Source: Caprella mutica (Eukaryota; Arthropoda; Malacostraca; Amphipoda; Caprellidae). Taken from it: a stretch of DNA of 64,000 nucleotides. Positions 24,878-33,407 of the stretch are shown here, one piece after another. The notes beneath the pieces are model-generated. The model did no database searches. It was not told the origin of the DNA and worked only from the letters and a program-made list of their open reading frames with translations. The translations under genes and the position numbers were made by a program. Numbering within the stretch: position 1 is the first letter of the stretch; the number at the start of each line of letters is the position of its first letter. The stretch is from assembly GCA_947561585.1 (NCBI GenBank), contig CANNZV010000267.1, positions 124,001 through 188,000 of the forward strand, in the 5' to 3' direction.

Positions 24878-26581
24878 ATGCATTATATAGATTGGGGAAT
24901 TATGTTCCTCACCTTGTTCAGTATCGTAGCTTATGGCGTGTGGCAAACGCGTAATGTGGACAATGTAAAATCCTATTTATTGGGTGATAAAGACCTAAAA
25001 TGGTGGACAATCGGATTGTCTGTCATGGCGACACAAGCTAGCGCGATTACATTCTTGAGTACGCCCGGACAAGCCTACCAGGAAGGCATGGGCTTCGCGC
25101 AATTTTATTTTGGTATGCCAGTGGCAATGGTTTTACTAGCCATTTTTGTATTGCCGATGTATTATAAACTCAATGTTTATACGGCATATGAATTTCTAGA
25201 AAGTCGCTTCGATGTCAAAACCAGAACCCTTACCGCGAGTTTGTTTTTACTGCAACGCGGTTTGGCCGCGGGTATTACCATCTATGCTCCTGCGATTATA
25301 TTGTCCACCATATTGGGCTGGCCACTCTTTTGGACGACCTTATTTATTGGCGTGGTCGTCACTTTTTACACCGTTATGGGTGGTACGAAAGCGGTTTCCG
25401 TTACGCAGACACAGCAGATGATTATTATTTTGGCGGGTATGTTTTTTGCAGCGACCTATTTGGTCTTTCATTTGCCCGAAAATGTAGGACTAAATGAAGC
25501 CCTTGGCATCGCCGGAAAAATGGATAAACTAGAAGTTGTAGATTTCTCTTTTGACCTTGATAATAAATATACTTTTTGGACAGGAATGCTCGGTGGCGTG
25601 TTTTTATTTCTTTCCTATTTCGGAACTGACCAATCGCAAGTGCAACGTTATTTGAGTGGTAAATCCTTGACAGAGAGCCGTTTAGGTTTAATGTTTAATG
25701 GTTTAGTCAAAGTGCCAATGCAATTTTTAGTACTTTTTACTGGGATGTTGGTGTTCATCTTTTTTCAATTTGAGCAGCCACCTTTACACTTCAATACCGC
25801 CAATGTCGCCAATATCGAAAACTCCGAATATGCCTCTAATTTTCATCAATTAGAAGACTTACACACGGCTGTTTTTGAGCAAAAAGAAGCGGCAATGCAA
25901 GGAATGCTAAGTGAATTAGATGCCAATAATACAGCAGGGGCAGAAGCTTTAGCAGACCGGGCTAAAATGCTCGAAGCTGCCGACCGTTTCCTGAGCGAAC
26001 GTGCAGATTATTTCATCGAAGCAGCAACCGAAGGCGCAGAAACGGAAGATGGTGACTATATTTTTATCACGTTTATCATGAATTATTTGCCGATTGGCTT
26101 AGTTGGTTTGCTGATTGCCGTGATTTTCTCAGCGGCGATGTCTTCCACGGCATCTGAGTTAAATGCTTTGGCAACGACCTCTGTGATTGACATCTATAAA
26201 CGCTTATTCAATCCCAACGCGACAGATGTGCACTATCTCAAAGCCTCTAAAACGTTGACGATTATGTGGGGCTGTATTGCCTTGTTTTTCGCGCTTTTTG
26301 CTTCACTTTTTGATAATTTAATAGAGGCGGTCAATATCATTGGTTCGCTCTTTTATGGGACTATATTGGGTATTTTCGTGGTGGCTTTTTTCATGAAAAT
26401 GGTAAAAGGAAATGCCATATTTATAGCTGCTTTAATCGCTGAATGCTTTGTGATTGCGATTTATATTTTAGATAAATATGAATATCTACATATCGCTTAT
26501 TTGTGGCTGAATTTGATTGGCTGTTTGTTGGTGATGTTTTTTGCGATAATATTGCAGTTGATATTGCGAGAAAAAGCTTAG
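24878..26581 (+). CDS. Sodium:solute symporter (SSS family)
   Basis: A 567-residue inner-membrane transporter with about 13 hydrophobic helices that moves a solute with Na+. The start was set at ATG 24878 (MHYIDWGIMFLTLFSIV); an upstream in-frame ATG at 24827 is possible. Family features include GDKDLKWWTIGLSVMATQAS, TFYTVMGGTKAVSVTQTQQM and FGTDQSQVQRYLSGKS, with the Na+-site-like AVIFSAAMSSTASELNALAT. A roughly 100-residue hydrophilic insert (about 335-410) separates membrane parts, as often seen in Bacteroidota members. The solute cannot be predicted. It probably forms an operon with the small membrane protein 160 bases upstream. Confidence 0.88.
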   Translation: MHYIDWGIMFLTLFSIVAYGVWQTRNVDNVKSYLLGDKDLKWWTIGLSVMATQASAITFLSTPGQAYQEGMGFAQFYFGMPVAMVLLAIFVLPMYYKLNVYTAYEFLESRFDVKTRTLTASLFLLQRGLAAGITIYAPAIILSTILGWPLFWTTLFIGVVVTFYTVMGGTKAVSVTQTQQMIIILAGMFFAATYLVFHLPENVGLNEALGIAGKMDKLEVVDFSFDLDNKYTFWTGMLGGVFLFLSYFGTDQSQVQRYLSGKSLTESRLGLMFNGLVKVPMQFLVLFTGMLVFIFFQFEQPPLHFNTANVANIENSEYASNFHQLEDLHTAVFEQKEAAMQGMLSELDANNTAGAEALADRAKMLEAADRFLSERADYFIEAATEGAETEDGDYIFITFIMNYLPIGLVGLLIAVIFSAAMSSTASELNALATTSVIDIYKRLFNPNATDVHYLKASKTLTIMWGCIALFFALFASLFDNLIEAVNIIGSLFYGTILGIFVVAFFMKMVKGNAIFIAALIAECFVIAIYILDKYEYLHIAYLWLNLIGCLLVMFFAIILQLILREKA

Positions 26582-26640
26582 GAATGGTGCAAGAATGGAA
26601 AGTTATTTTTGAACCATTCCTAAACAACTAAATCACTATT

Positions 26641-28182
26641 TTATTTCTTCACCTTCACCTTGTTTTTCTTACGAACTATCGTCACAGCCTCCATTGGTGT
26701 ACTTTCCACATGTGCTTTATTAACTGCCGAAATGGAGTAGGTATAAGTTGCGCCGGCCACTGCTGTGCGGTCCGTCCAAGTCTGCTGTGCTTTTCCAAAA
26801 GGTGTAATAGCAACGATGTTATTCATGTCGTTATAGTCACCAGGTCTATTGCCTAAAAAACGATAAATAATATAATAATAAGGTTCACTTTGCTCGACTG
26901 GCCAATCTTCCCAAGAGACGGCAATGCCTTTATCTAAAGCGCTGAAAGTCAGAGACATAGGAGCAAGTGTGTAAGGCTCGTTGAGCCATATCATACCCGG
27001 TATTTTGGCTGGTTTTCTATATAAGTCGGTCAAACTATCCAAGACACCTAGCGGATTATTAAACAACTTAGAAGAACTAAAAAATGCGCTACCCGATACG
27101 CCTTTAGTACGTCGGTTTAAGCGAATTTGTTGGGGCATTTCTTTAGGGTTTTTCCAAGGGTCATATTTGTCGGTATTGATTTTGTAAACGGCATGACCAG
27201 GGAACATCGTGCGTGAAAAACTCCATTCAGACCACCAATACAATAGCCCTTCATAGTCGGCAGGCGCGAAGCCAATATGCCAGTATAACTGCGGCGTAAC
27301 ATAGTCAATCCAACCTTCTTTTAGCCATTTTAAAATGTGTGCATTTAAGTCATCAAAAGCCGTAACACCTGCTCGACTTTGTGAGCCACGTACATCTTTT
27401 TCGCCATTTCGCCACACTCCAAATGGACTAATTCCGAAGCGTACCCAAGGTTTATTTGCCTTAATTATTTTGGCGCATTGTTCAATTAATAAATCCACAT
27501 TTTGCCGACGCCACTCCGCTTTAGTGCGATAGCCTGTATTGTATTTTTTAAAATCAACTTCATCCGGAAAGTCTGCACCATTGTTTTTGTAGGGATAAAA
27601 ATAATCATCAAAATGAATGGCATCTACTTCATAATTTCGCACAACTTCTGCCACCACATCTACAATATGATTGCGTACTTCTGGCAAAGCAGGATTAAAA
27701 TAAAACTTTCCACCATAGCTTTCAAACCATTCTGGATGTTGTCGATATTGGTGAGTTGGAGCCATGTCCTCCAGCTTCAAATTCATACTTGCCCGATAGG
27801 GATTTAACCAAGCATGAAACTCCATATTACGTTCGTGCGCAGTCTCTATCATGTATTGTAATAAGTCGAAATTAGGACTTGGAGCGATGCCTTCTTTTCC
27901 CGTCAAGTAACGCGAATAAGGCGCATAATTAGTCGGATAAAAAGCATCACCTGCTGGGCGAATTTGGACGATTAAAGCATTGAAGTTCAGAGACTTATAT
28001 CGCTCTATAAGGTCGAGCCATTCTGCTTTTAATGCATTGACATCAGTGCTAGGTTTGGTCGGAAAATCAATATTATTAACCGTCGCAATCCAGACGGCGC
28101 GATATTCTTCTTTGGGTGTATTTTGGGCTTGCAATGGAAGAACAAAAAGCAAGGCTAATAAGATAGAGTAGCATTTTTTCAT
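26641..28182 (-). CDS. GHL10-type glycosidase with Fn3 domain
   Basis: A 513-residue exported protein. The signal MKKCYSILLALLFVLPLQAQ is followed by the glycosyl hydrolase-like 10 domain (former DUF187, TIM barrel), starting EYRAVWIATVNNIDFPTKPS. It includes NALIVQIRPAGDAFYPT, EFHAWLNPYR, AIHFDDYFYPY and GWIDYVTPQLYWHIG. Residues about 400-500 look like a fibronectin type III domain. The family includes DigH of E. coli, which cuts peptidoglycan glycan chains, so a cell-wall role is likely but not shown. The downstream end converges on the symporter gene, with an inverted repeat (AGGAATGGT / ACCATTCCT, 26580-26622) between them. Confidence 0.85.
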   Translation of the reverse strand: MKKCYSILLALLFVLPLQAQNTPKEEYRAVWIATVNNIDFPTKPSTDVNALKAEWLDLIERYKSLNFNALIVQIRPAGDAFYPTNYAPYSRYLTGKEGIAPSPNFDLLQYMIETAHERNMEFHAWLNPYRASMNLKLEDMAPTHQYRQHPEWFESYGGKFYFNPALPEVRNHIVDVVAEVVRNYEVDAIHFDDYFYPYKNNGADFPDEVDFKKYNTGYRTKAEWRRQNVDLLIEQCAKIIKANKPWVRFGISPFGVWRNGEKDVRGSQSRAGVTAFDDLNAHILKWLKEGWIDYVTPQLYWHIGFAPADYEGLLYWWSEWSFSRTMFPGHAVYKINTDKYDPWKNPKEMPQQIRLNRRTKGVSGSAFFSSSKLFNNPLGVLDSLTDLYRKPAKIPGMIWLNEPYTLAPMSLTFSALDKGIAVSWEDWPVEQSEPYYYIIYRFLGNRPGDYNDMNNIVAITPFGKAQQTWTDRTAVAGATYTYSISAVNKAHVESTPMEAVTIVRKKNKVKVKK

Positions 28183-28332
28183 AGGGCTAATTTATTACCT
28201 TCTATTTGAATGAACAAATGTTTCTTTCACGTATGCTTCTTTTTGAAATAAAGTGACTGGAAAAATGAAGCTGATTTCTAATTATTTGATTATCAGTTAA
28301 GGGGTTTAGAATAAGCAAGCTTTTGCCAAAAT

Positions 28333-28344
28333 TGTCAAAGAGCC
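28333..28344. repeat. TGTCAAAGAGCC motif
   Basis: One isolated copy of the dispersed (G)GTCAAAGARCC motif, in the 245-base divergent spacer before the hydroxypyruvate isomerase-like gene. Confidence 0.5.
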
Positions 28345-28427
28345 ACTATTTTTAGTTCGACAAATAAGAACATTGATTTTTTTAGGTCAAAAAACGTAAT
28401 TATATTACAGCCTAAATTCAAAACAAA

Positions 28428-29330
28428 ATGAAACGTAGAACTGCACTCAAACAAGCTGCTTTGGCAGCCGCAGGCACAGCAACTTTAGGCTTTGGTTGCC
28501 ACCCCCAAATCAGTACTCCGCAAAACATGCCGAACAATTCCTCTGTCAATATGCCGATGAGTAGCTCGCTAAAAGGCAATATCAATCACTCGGTGGCGCG
28601 TTGGTGTTTCGGGGATATTCCGCTCGAAGAATTCTTGGATATTATCAAAGATATGGGCATAACTGGCATTGATTTATTGAAGCCTGATGAATGGAAATTG
28701 GCAACTGACCGTGGGCTGACCGTTGCCATAGCAACTGATAATATTAGCCTAACCCAAGGCTTTAATCAAAAGAAATACCATGAATTATTGCAAGCCGAAT
28801 ATCCCTCATTGATACAATCGGCAGCAGCGGCAGGTTGTCCAAATGTGATTTGTTTTTCAGGAAACAGGGAAGGTATTTCGGAAGCGGAAGGGCTGGAAAA
28901 TTGCGCGATTGGCTTAGCACCACTCGTCAAAATAGCGGAAAAAGAAGGCATTACGCTCATTATGGAATTATTTAATTCTAAAATTGACCATCCTGATTAT
29001 CAATGCGATAGCACAAGATGGGGCATTGATTTGGTGCAAAAAATTGGCTCACCTCGCTTCAAATTATTGTACGATATTTACCATATGCAAATCATGGAAG
29101 GCGACGTGATACGCACTATTCGCGACCACCACGAAAATTTTGCACACTACCATACCGCAGGCGTTCCGGGCAGAAATGAGATAGATGAAACGCAGGAATT
29201 ATATTACCCAGCCATCATGAAAGCAATAGCAGAAACGGGCTATACTGGCTTTGTGGCGCAAGAATTTATGCCAAAGCAGGAGGATAAATTGGGCAGTTTA
29301 CGGAAGGCGATAGCAATTTGTGATGTGTAA
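28428..29330 (+). CDS. Hydroxypyruvate isomerase-like TIM-barrel protein
   Basis: A 300-residue protein of the xylose isomerase-like TIM-barrel superfamily. The N-terminus MKRRTALKQAALAAAGTATLGFGC carries twin arginines and a hydrophobic stretch typical of a Tat signal, possibly ending in a lipobox. The barrel shows ITLIMELFNSK (metal-binding Glu), FKLLYDIYHMQIMEGD, AHYHTAGVPGRNE and FVAQEFMP. These match the hydroxypyruvate isomerase group (Hyi) rather than true xylose isomerases. If exported as predicted, its substrate is extracytoplasmic, so the biochemical name is only by similarity. It is followed by the unknown membrane protein on the same strand, 60 bases on. Confidence 0.78.
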   Translation: MKRRTALKQAALAAAGTATLGFGCHPQISTPQNMPNNSSVNMPMSSSLKGNINHSVARWCFGDIPLEEFLDIIKDMGITGIDLLKPDEWKLATDRGLTVAIATDNISLTQGFNQKKYHELLQAEYPSLIQSAAAAGCPNVICFSGNREGISEAEGLENCAIGLAPLVKIAEKEGITLIMELFNSKIDHPDYQCDSTRWGIDLVQKIGSPRFKLLYDIYHMQIMEGDVIRTIRDHHENFAHYHTAGVPGRNEIDETQELYYPAIMKAIAETGYTGFVAQEFMPKQEDKLGSLRKAIAICDV

Positions 29331-29393
29331 ACTGGTTGATTAAGTTTCCGATAAAGAAACTCCATTTTTTGTCATTTTGTAAGGGAACTAACT

Positions 29394-30743
29394 ATGAAAG
29401 AAAACAAGAATAAATTCTCCAAATGGCTCGAAATATTGCAGCAAGAAAGTTGGCAATTAGAGCTATTAATATCCGGTATTGCGCTCGTTATTTTGGCGAA
29501 TGCGTGGCAGCCATTATTCGATTTAGCAAGGAAAACAGAGTTGTTGACCTATGCGATTATGAGGTCATTTATCTTTGCTGTACCTTATTCTGTATTGCTG
29601 TCGGCGTGGTATTTTTTGTTTGTGAATTTGATTTTTCATATCCTTTTTAGAGGGCTTTGGATAGCTACTGTTGGACTGCGATATATTTCGCATGATATTG
29701 ATTATGAAGAACTTAGATATTCGGAAAAATTTAAAACGTTCTTGTCTAAACGCATCGGTAGCTTCGATGATTATATCGAACGATTGGAGAAATTGTGCAG
29801 TATTATTTTCGCTTTTACCTTTCTTATTCTCTTTGCTTTTTTGTCGCTAGGTATTTTTATTTTTCTTATTGGACTGTTAGGTAATACGGTAGCTTATATC
29901 AGTAAAAATTTCTTGAATGATAGCCGTTTATTCGGAGCTATTTTTCAATTGCCTTTTTTGCTTTTCGGGCTACTTTATTTCATTGATTTTGTGACATTGG
30001 GCTTTTTTAAGCGTAAAAAATGGGCAGCAAAATGGTATTTGCCCATCTATCGAATGATGAGTGTATTGACCCTGTCGTTCATTTATCGCCCCATGTATCA
30101 TAATTTAATCGACAATAAATATGGACGACGATTTGGCTATTTATTAGTACCATATATGGCTTTTATGTATTTTCTTACAACGGTGCAGTTAAATACACAC
30201 CCTTATTTTGCGGAAGAAAATCAGCAACATTTGAGCATGAATACGGTCAATTATTTGGATTGGCTAGAAGAGGGAAATAATGTTTTAGACCCGATTATTC
30301 CATCACGATTTGTAGAAGATGGTTTTTTGGAAATTTTTATTCCTTATTTACCTGTTTTAGATGATTTTGGAATAGCTGCACAATGCGATGACTTTACGCC
30401 TGAAAAAACGGTAGGCTTTTATATGAAAACGAAGAAAATTGAAGATAATGAGGGTGGAATTATTCGTGAAAATAAACGTACCGAAGCTGATACGACTTTG
30501 CAATGTTTAATCAATCAAATTCATTTGTATATTGATGATAGTTTAATGCAAAGTGTTGATTATCAACTGCTTGAACATCCGAATAATGGCGAACGCGGCT
30601 TACATAGCATTATCAATGTCGCTGACTTTTCGAGAGAAAAACACATTCTTCGCATCGAAAAATATCGTACTCGAAGACGCGCTTTAGTACCGATAGATAT
30701 GCAATGGCGAGAGGTGGCGAATATTCCATTTTGGGTGAAATAG
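29394..30743 (+). CDS. Unknown multi-spanning membrane protein
   Basis: A 449-residue protein I do not recognise. Hydrophobic segments occur at about residues 22-42 (LELLISGIALVILANAW), 60-95 (two), 140-175 (ALCSIIFAFTFLILFAFLSLGIFIFLIGLLG-like region), 185-205 and 250-265. The C-terminal 180 residues are hydrophilic, probably outside the membrane, and contain mixed charge and beta-rich sequence (VDYQLLEHPNNGERGLHSI). No enzymatic motif is visible. It may be co-transcribed with the TIM-barrel gene, with a terminator right after it. Confidence 0.65.
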   Translation: MKENKNKFSKWLEILQQESWQLELLISGIALVILANAWQPLFDLARKTELLTYAIMRSFIFAVPYSVLLSAWYFLFVNLIFHILFRGLWIATVGLRYISHDIDYEELRYSEKFKTFLSKRIGSFDDYIERLEKLCSIIFAFTFLILFAFLSLGIFIFLIGLLGNTVAYISKNFLNDSRLFGAIFQLPFLLFGLLYFIDFVTLGFFKRKKWAAKWYLPIYRMMSVLTLSFIYRPMYHNLIDNKYGRRFGYLLVPYMAFMYFLTTVQLNTHPYFAEENQQHLSMNTVNYLDWLEEGNNVLDPIIPSRFVEDGFLEIFIPYLPVLDDFGIAAQCDDFTPEKTVGFYMKTKKIEDNEGGIIRENKRTEADTTLQCLINQIHLYIDDSLMQSVDYQLLEHPNNGERGLHSIINVADFSREKHILRIEKYRTRRRALVPIDMQWREVANIPFWVK

Positions 30744-30762
30744 AGTAGAAAGGTGCGCATTA

Positions 30763-30797
30763 GACCTTCCATATTTTCAAAATATGGAAGGTCTTTT
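30763..30797 (+). terminator. Terminator after the membrane protein gene
   Basis: GACCTTCCATATTTT pairs with AAAATATGGAAGGTC and is followed by five T, 20 bases after the stop codon. Confidence 0.85.
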
Positions 30798-30807
30798 TGT
30801 GCTTCTT

Positions 30808-31845
30808 TTAACCTAAAAAACTACACAAATTATATAAGATGCGCGCTCCAACATTTCCGTCCCATTCATTCCCCAAACCACCGACTTCCGACAAGTCAAA
30901 ACCAATGATTTCGCGGCCGCTTTCTTTTACGAGTTTAATCAAATACATTGCTTCATTAAAATCCAATCCGCCCGGCACTGGTGTGCCTGTATTAGGGCAT
31001 AATTCTGGTTTCAAGCCATCAATATCAAAACTAATATAGACCTTTTGCGGCAGCGTTTCAATAATGCCTTCGCAAATAGATTGATACGTTTTTCCCGCAA
31101 ACAAATCTTCTCTAATATGCTGGTCAAAATAGATACTAATACGGTCTTTATTTGCTTCGGCTAACACCAATTCTGCTTCACAAAAATCACGAATTCCGAC
31201 TTGTGTTAATTGCTGTATTTCTTTGATATTCAAGGCATTATAAAAAATAGAAGCATGCGAAAAGGTAAAGCCTTCATACGCTTCACGCAAGTCTAAATGG
31301 GCATCAATTTGCAGCACACCAAACTCGCCATGATGCTCCGCCAAAGCCTGCAAAAAACCCAAAGGAACGCTATGTTCACCGCCGACTAGACCGACTAATT
31401 TTTCTTTTTTCAGTAAGTTTTTTGTTTGTTCATAAACCCAACGTCTCAAGTTTTGGCAAGTGTAATTGATTTCCTCTAAAGTCGCTTGCATTTTTTTATT
31501 TTCTTTTACTTGTCCATCATTTTCCAAGAAAGAAATATAATCTTTGGCAAGCCTTCTTAATTCGCCATTACGCTGCAACCAATAGGCATTGGGCGGTCGA
31601 AAATAAATGCCTTTTTTCCACAAAACAGGCTGATTTAAATTCGCTAAATCCAATTGTGTCGAACAGTCCAAAATATTCTGAGGTCCTGTCGAAGTTCCAT
31701 CCGCAAAAGAGACCGTTACATCCCACGGCACGGGCTGCAACACAATTTCTGCCTCATTTTCATCGAAAGGCAAACCAATAAAATTGCCATTATTTAAGCC
31801 CACGCCATTAGGGTCGAAAGCGTCGATTTTTTCTTGCTTTGTCAT
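30808..31845 (-). CDS. Agmatinase-like ureohydrolase
   Basis: A 345-residue arginase-superfamily protein with a binuclear manganese site. Metal motifs are LVGGEHSVPLG, QIDAHLDLRE and SFDIDGLKPE followed by NTGTPVPGG, as in agmatinases and formimidoylglutamases. The gene diverges from carboxynorspermidine synthase and decarboxylase (32118 onward). That context supports agmatinase (agmatine to putrescine and urea), the supplier of putrescine for the carboxyspermidine route. Formimidoylglutamase is the main alternative, but no histidine catabolism gene is near. The start is followed by MTKQEKIDAFDPNGVGL; there is no signal peptide. Confidence 0.8.
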   Translation of the reverse strand: MTKQEKIDAFDPNGVGLNNGNFIGLPFDENEAEIVLQPVPWDVTVSFADGTSTGPQNILDCSTQLDLANLNQPVLWKKGIYFRPPNAYWLQRNGELRRLAKDYISFLENDGQVKENKKMQATLEEINYTCQNLRRWVYEQTKNLLKKEKLVGLVGGEHSVPLGFLQALAEHHGEFGVLQIDAHLDLREAYEGFTFSHASIFYNALNIKEIQQLTQVGIRDFCEAELVLAEANKDRISIYFDQHIREDLFAGKTYQSICEGIIETLPQKVYISFDIDGLKPELCPNTGTPVPGGLDFNEAMYLIKLVKESGREIIGFDLSEVGGLGNEWDGNVGARILYNLCSFLG

Positions 31846-31927
31846 GGGGCAAAGTAAAGGTATTTTTTGGAAAAAATAGTCGTTAATTTTTAGCGAAAAA
31901 TATTATAAATTTAAACTACATTTACGC

Positions 31928-32025
31928 GCTGAATGAGAAGTGGTGTTACTCGTTTTTTGTTAAAAGATAGAAAGTTAATCAACACTTTTTCCTAAATCTA
32001 ATGACTGGTAACACCACTTAACTAC
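31928..32025. repeat. Decayed MITE remnant
   Basis: The inner part of the 133-bp MITE (AGTGGTGTTACTCGTTTTTTG ... ATGACTGGTAACACCACTT, split here by a variable middle) is clear, but the outer 20-bp ends have degraded beyond recognition. It lies in the divergent promoter region of the polyamine genes and shows older activity of the family. Confidence 0.7.
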
Positions 32026-32117
32026 TTCATCAAATACAATCATTAATTAATGGTGTACGCCACACCGTCAATCGTCTTGAGAGACAGGTCGGTCGTCCAC
32101 CATCAACCGTAAAAAAA

Positions 32118-33326
32118 ATGTCAAGAGTTCTCATTATCGGTGCAGGTGGAGTAGGGCGCGTTGCGACTATCAAATGCGCTCAAAATGCCGATGTTTTTAC
32201 CGATATTATGTTGGCTAGCCGCACCAAATCGAAGTGCGATGTTATTGCAGCAGATGCGAAAAAAAGAACAGGTCATCAACGCATACAAACGGCGCAAGTA
32301 GATGCCGATAAAGTGCCGCAATTGATTGAATTAATCAACAGTTTTAAGCCGGATATGGTACTGCACGTAGCTTTGCCTTATCAAGATTTGACCATTATGG
32401 ATGCTTGTTTGGCGACGGGTGTGCATTACCTCGATACGGCAAATTACGAACCCAAAGACGAAGCCAAATTTGAATATTCCTGGCAGTGGGCTTACCAAGA
32501 CCGCTTTCGCGAAAAGGGCATTATGGCGGTACTCGGCTGTGGTTTTGACCCAGGCGTGACCAGCATTTTCACCGCTCGCGCTGCCAAACATCATTTCGAT
32601 GAAATGCACTATTTAGATATTGTGGATTGTAATGGCGGTGACCATGGAAAGGCATTTGCCACCAATTTTAATCCCGAAATTAATATCCGCGAAATCACGC
32701 AAAATGGACGCTATTGGGAGAATGGAAAATGGGTAGAAACGAAGCCTTTTGAAATCAAAAAATCGTTGAACTATCCGAATATTGGCGCACGTAATTCCTA
32801 CGTTCTTTACCATGAAGAATTAGAAAGTTTGGTCAAAAATTATCCTAGCATCAAACGCGCTCGTTTTTGGATGACTTTTGGCGACGAATATCTCACACAC
32901 CTTCGCGTAATTGAAAATATCGGCATGGCGCGCATCGACCCAGTTATGTATAATGGGATGGAAATCGTGCCTTTGAATTTCTTAAAATATGTGCTGCCAG
33001 ACCCCGGCAGTTTGGGCGAAGATTATAGTGGCGAAACCTCTATTGGTTGTCGTATTCGAGGCATTAAAGACGGCAAAGAAAAGACCTATTATATCTGGAA
33101 TAATTGCAGCCACCAAGCCGCTTTCGACGAGACGGGGGCGCAAGGTGTTAGCTACACAACAGGTGTGCCGGCAATGCTGGGCGCAAAAATGATGATGACC
33201 GGACAATGGGCAGGCAAAGGTGTTTTCAATGTCGAAGAATTTAATCCAGACCCGTTTTTAAAGGAATTAGGTCCGCAAGGTTTGACGTGGCAAGAGGTGC
33301 ATAACGTGGACTTGGAAGTGGATTAG
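32118..33326 (+). CDS. Carboxynorspermidine synthase (carboxyspermidine dehydrogenase)
   Basis: A 402-residue enzyme of the saccharopine dehydrogenase-like family. The N-terminal nucleotide-binding fold MSRVLIIGAGGVGRVATIKC is intact. LGCGFDPGVTSIFTARAAKHH and WNNCSHQAAFDETGAQGVSYTTGVPAM match the group that condenses aspartate semialdehyde with a diamine to give carboxynorspermidine or carboxyspermidine using NADPH. With the decarboxylase that follows (82 bases between stop and start), it makes spermidine or norspermidine without S-adenosylmethionine. This pathway is common in gut and marine Bacteroidota. A perfect hairpin lies between the two genes. Confidence 0.9.
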   Translation: MSRVLIIGAGGVGRVATIKCAQNADVFTDIMLASRTKSKCDVIAADAKKRTGHQRIQTAQVDADKVPQLIELINSFKPDMVLHVALPYQDLTIMDACLATGVHYLDTANYEPKDEAKFEYSWQWAYQDRFREKGIMAVLGCGFDPGVTSIFTARAAKHHFDEMHYLDIVDCNGGDHGKAFATNFNPEINIREITQNGRYWENGKWVETKPFEIKKSLNYPNIGARNSYVLYHEELESLVKNYPSIKRARFWMTFGDEYLTHLRVIENIGMARIDPVMYNGMEIVPLNFLKYVLPDPGSLGEDYSGETSIGCRIRGIKDGKEKTYYIWNNCSHQAAFDETGAQGVSYTTGVPAMLGAKMMMTGQWAGKGVFNVEEFNPDPFLKELGPQGLTWQEVHNVDLEVD

Positions 33327-33353
33327 TTGATGGTGAAAACAAACATTGCGAAA

Positions 33354-33384
33354 AACGTCGTAGGTTTTCAAAACCTACGACGTT
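33354..33384 (+). repeat. Hairpin between the polyamine genes
   Basis: AACGTCGTAGGTTTT pairs perfectly with AAAACCTACGACGTT around one C. It may be a terminator, attenuator or RNA stability hairpin; no T run follows directly (TATTAA). This kind of sequence is also seen as a dispersed repeat in Bacteroidota, so regulation is unproven. Confidence 0.6.
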
Positions 33385-33407
33385 TATTAAACGTAAATTC
33401 AAGTAAT

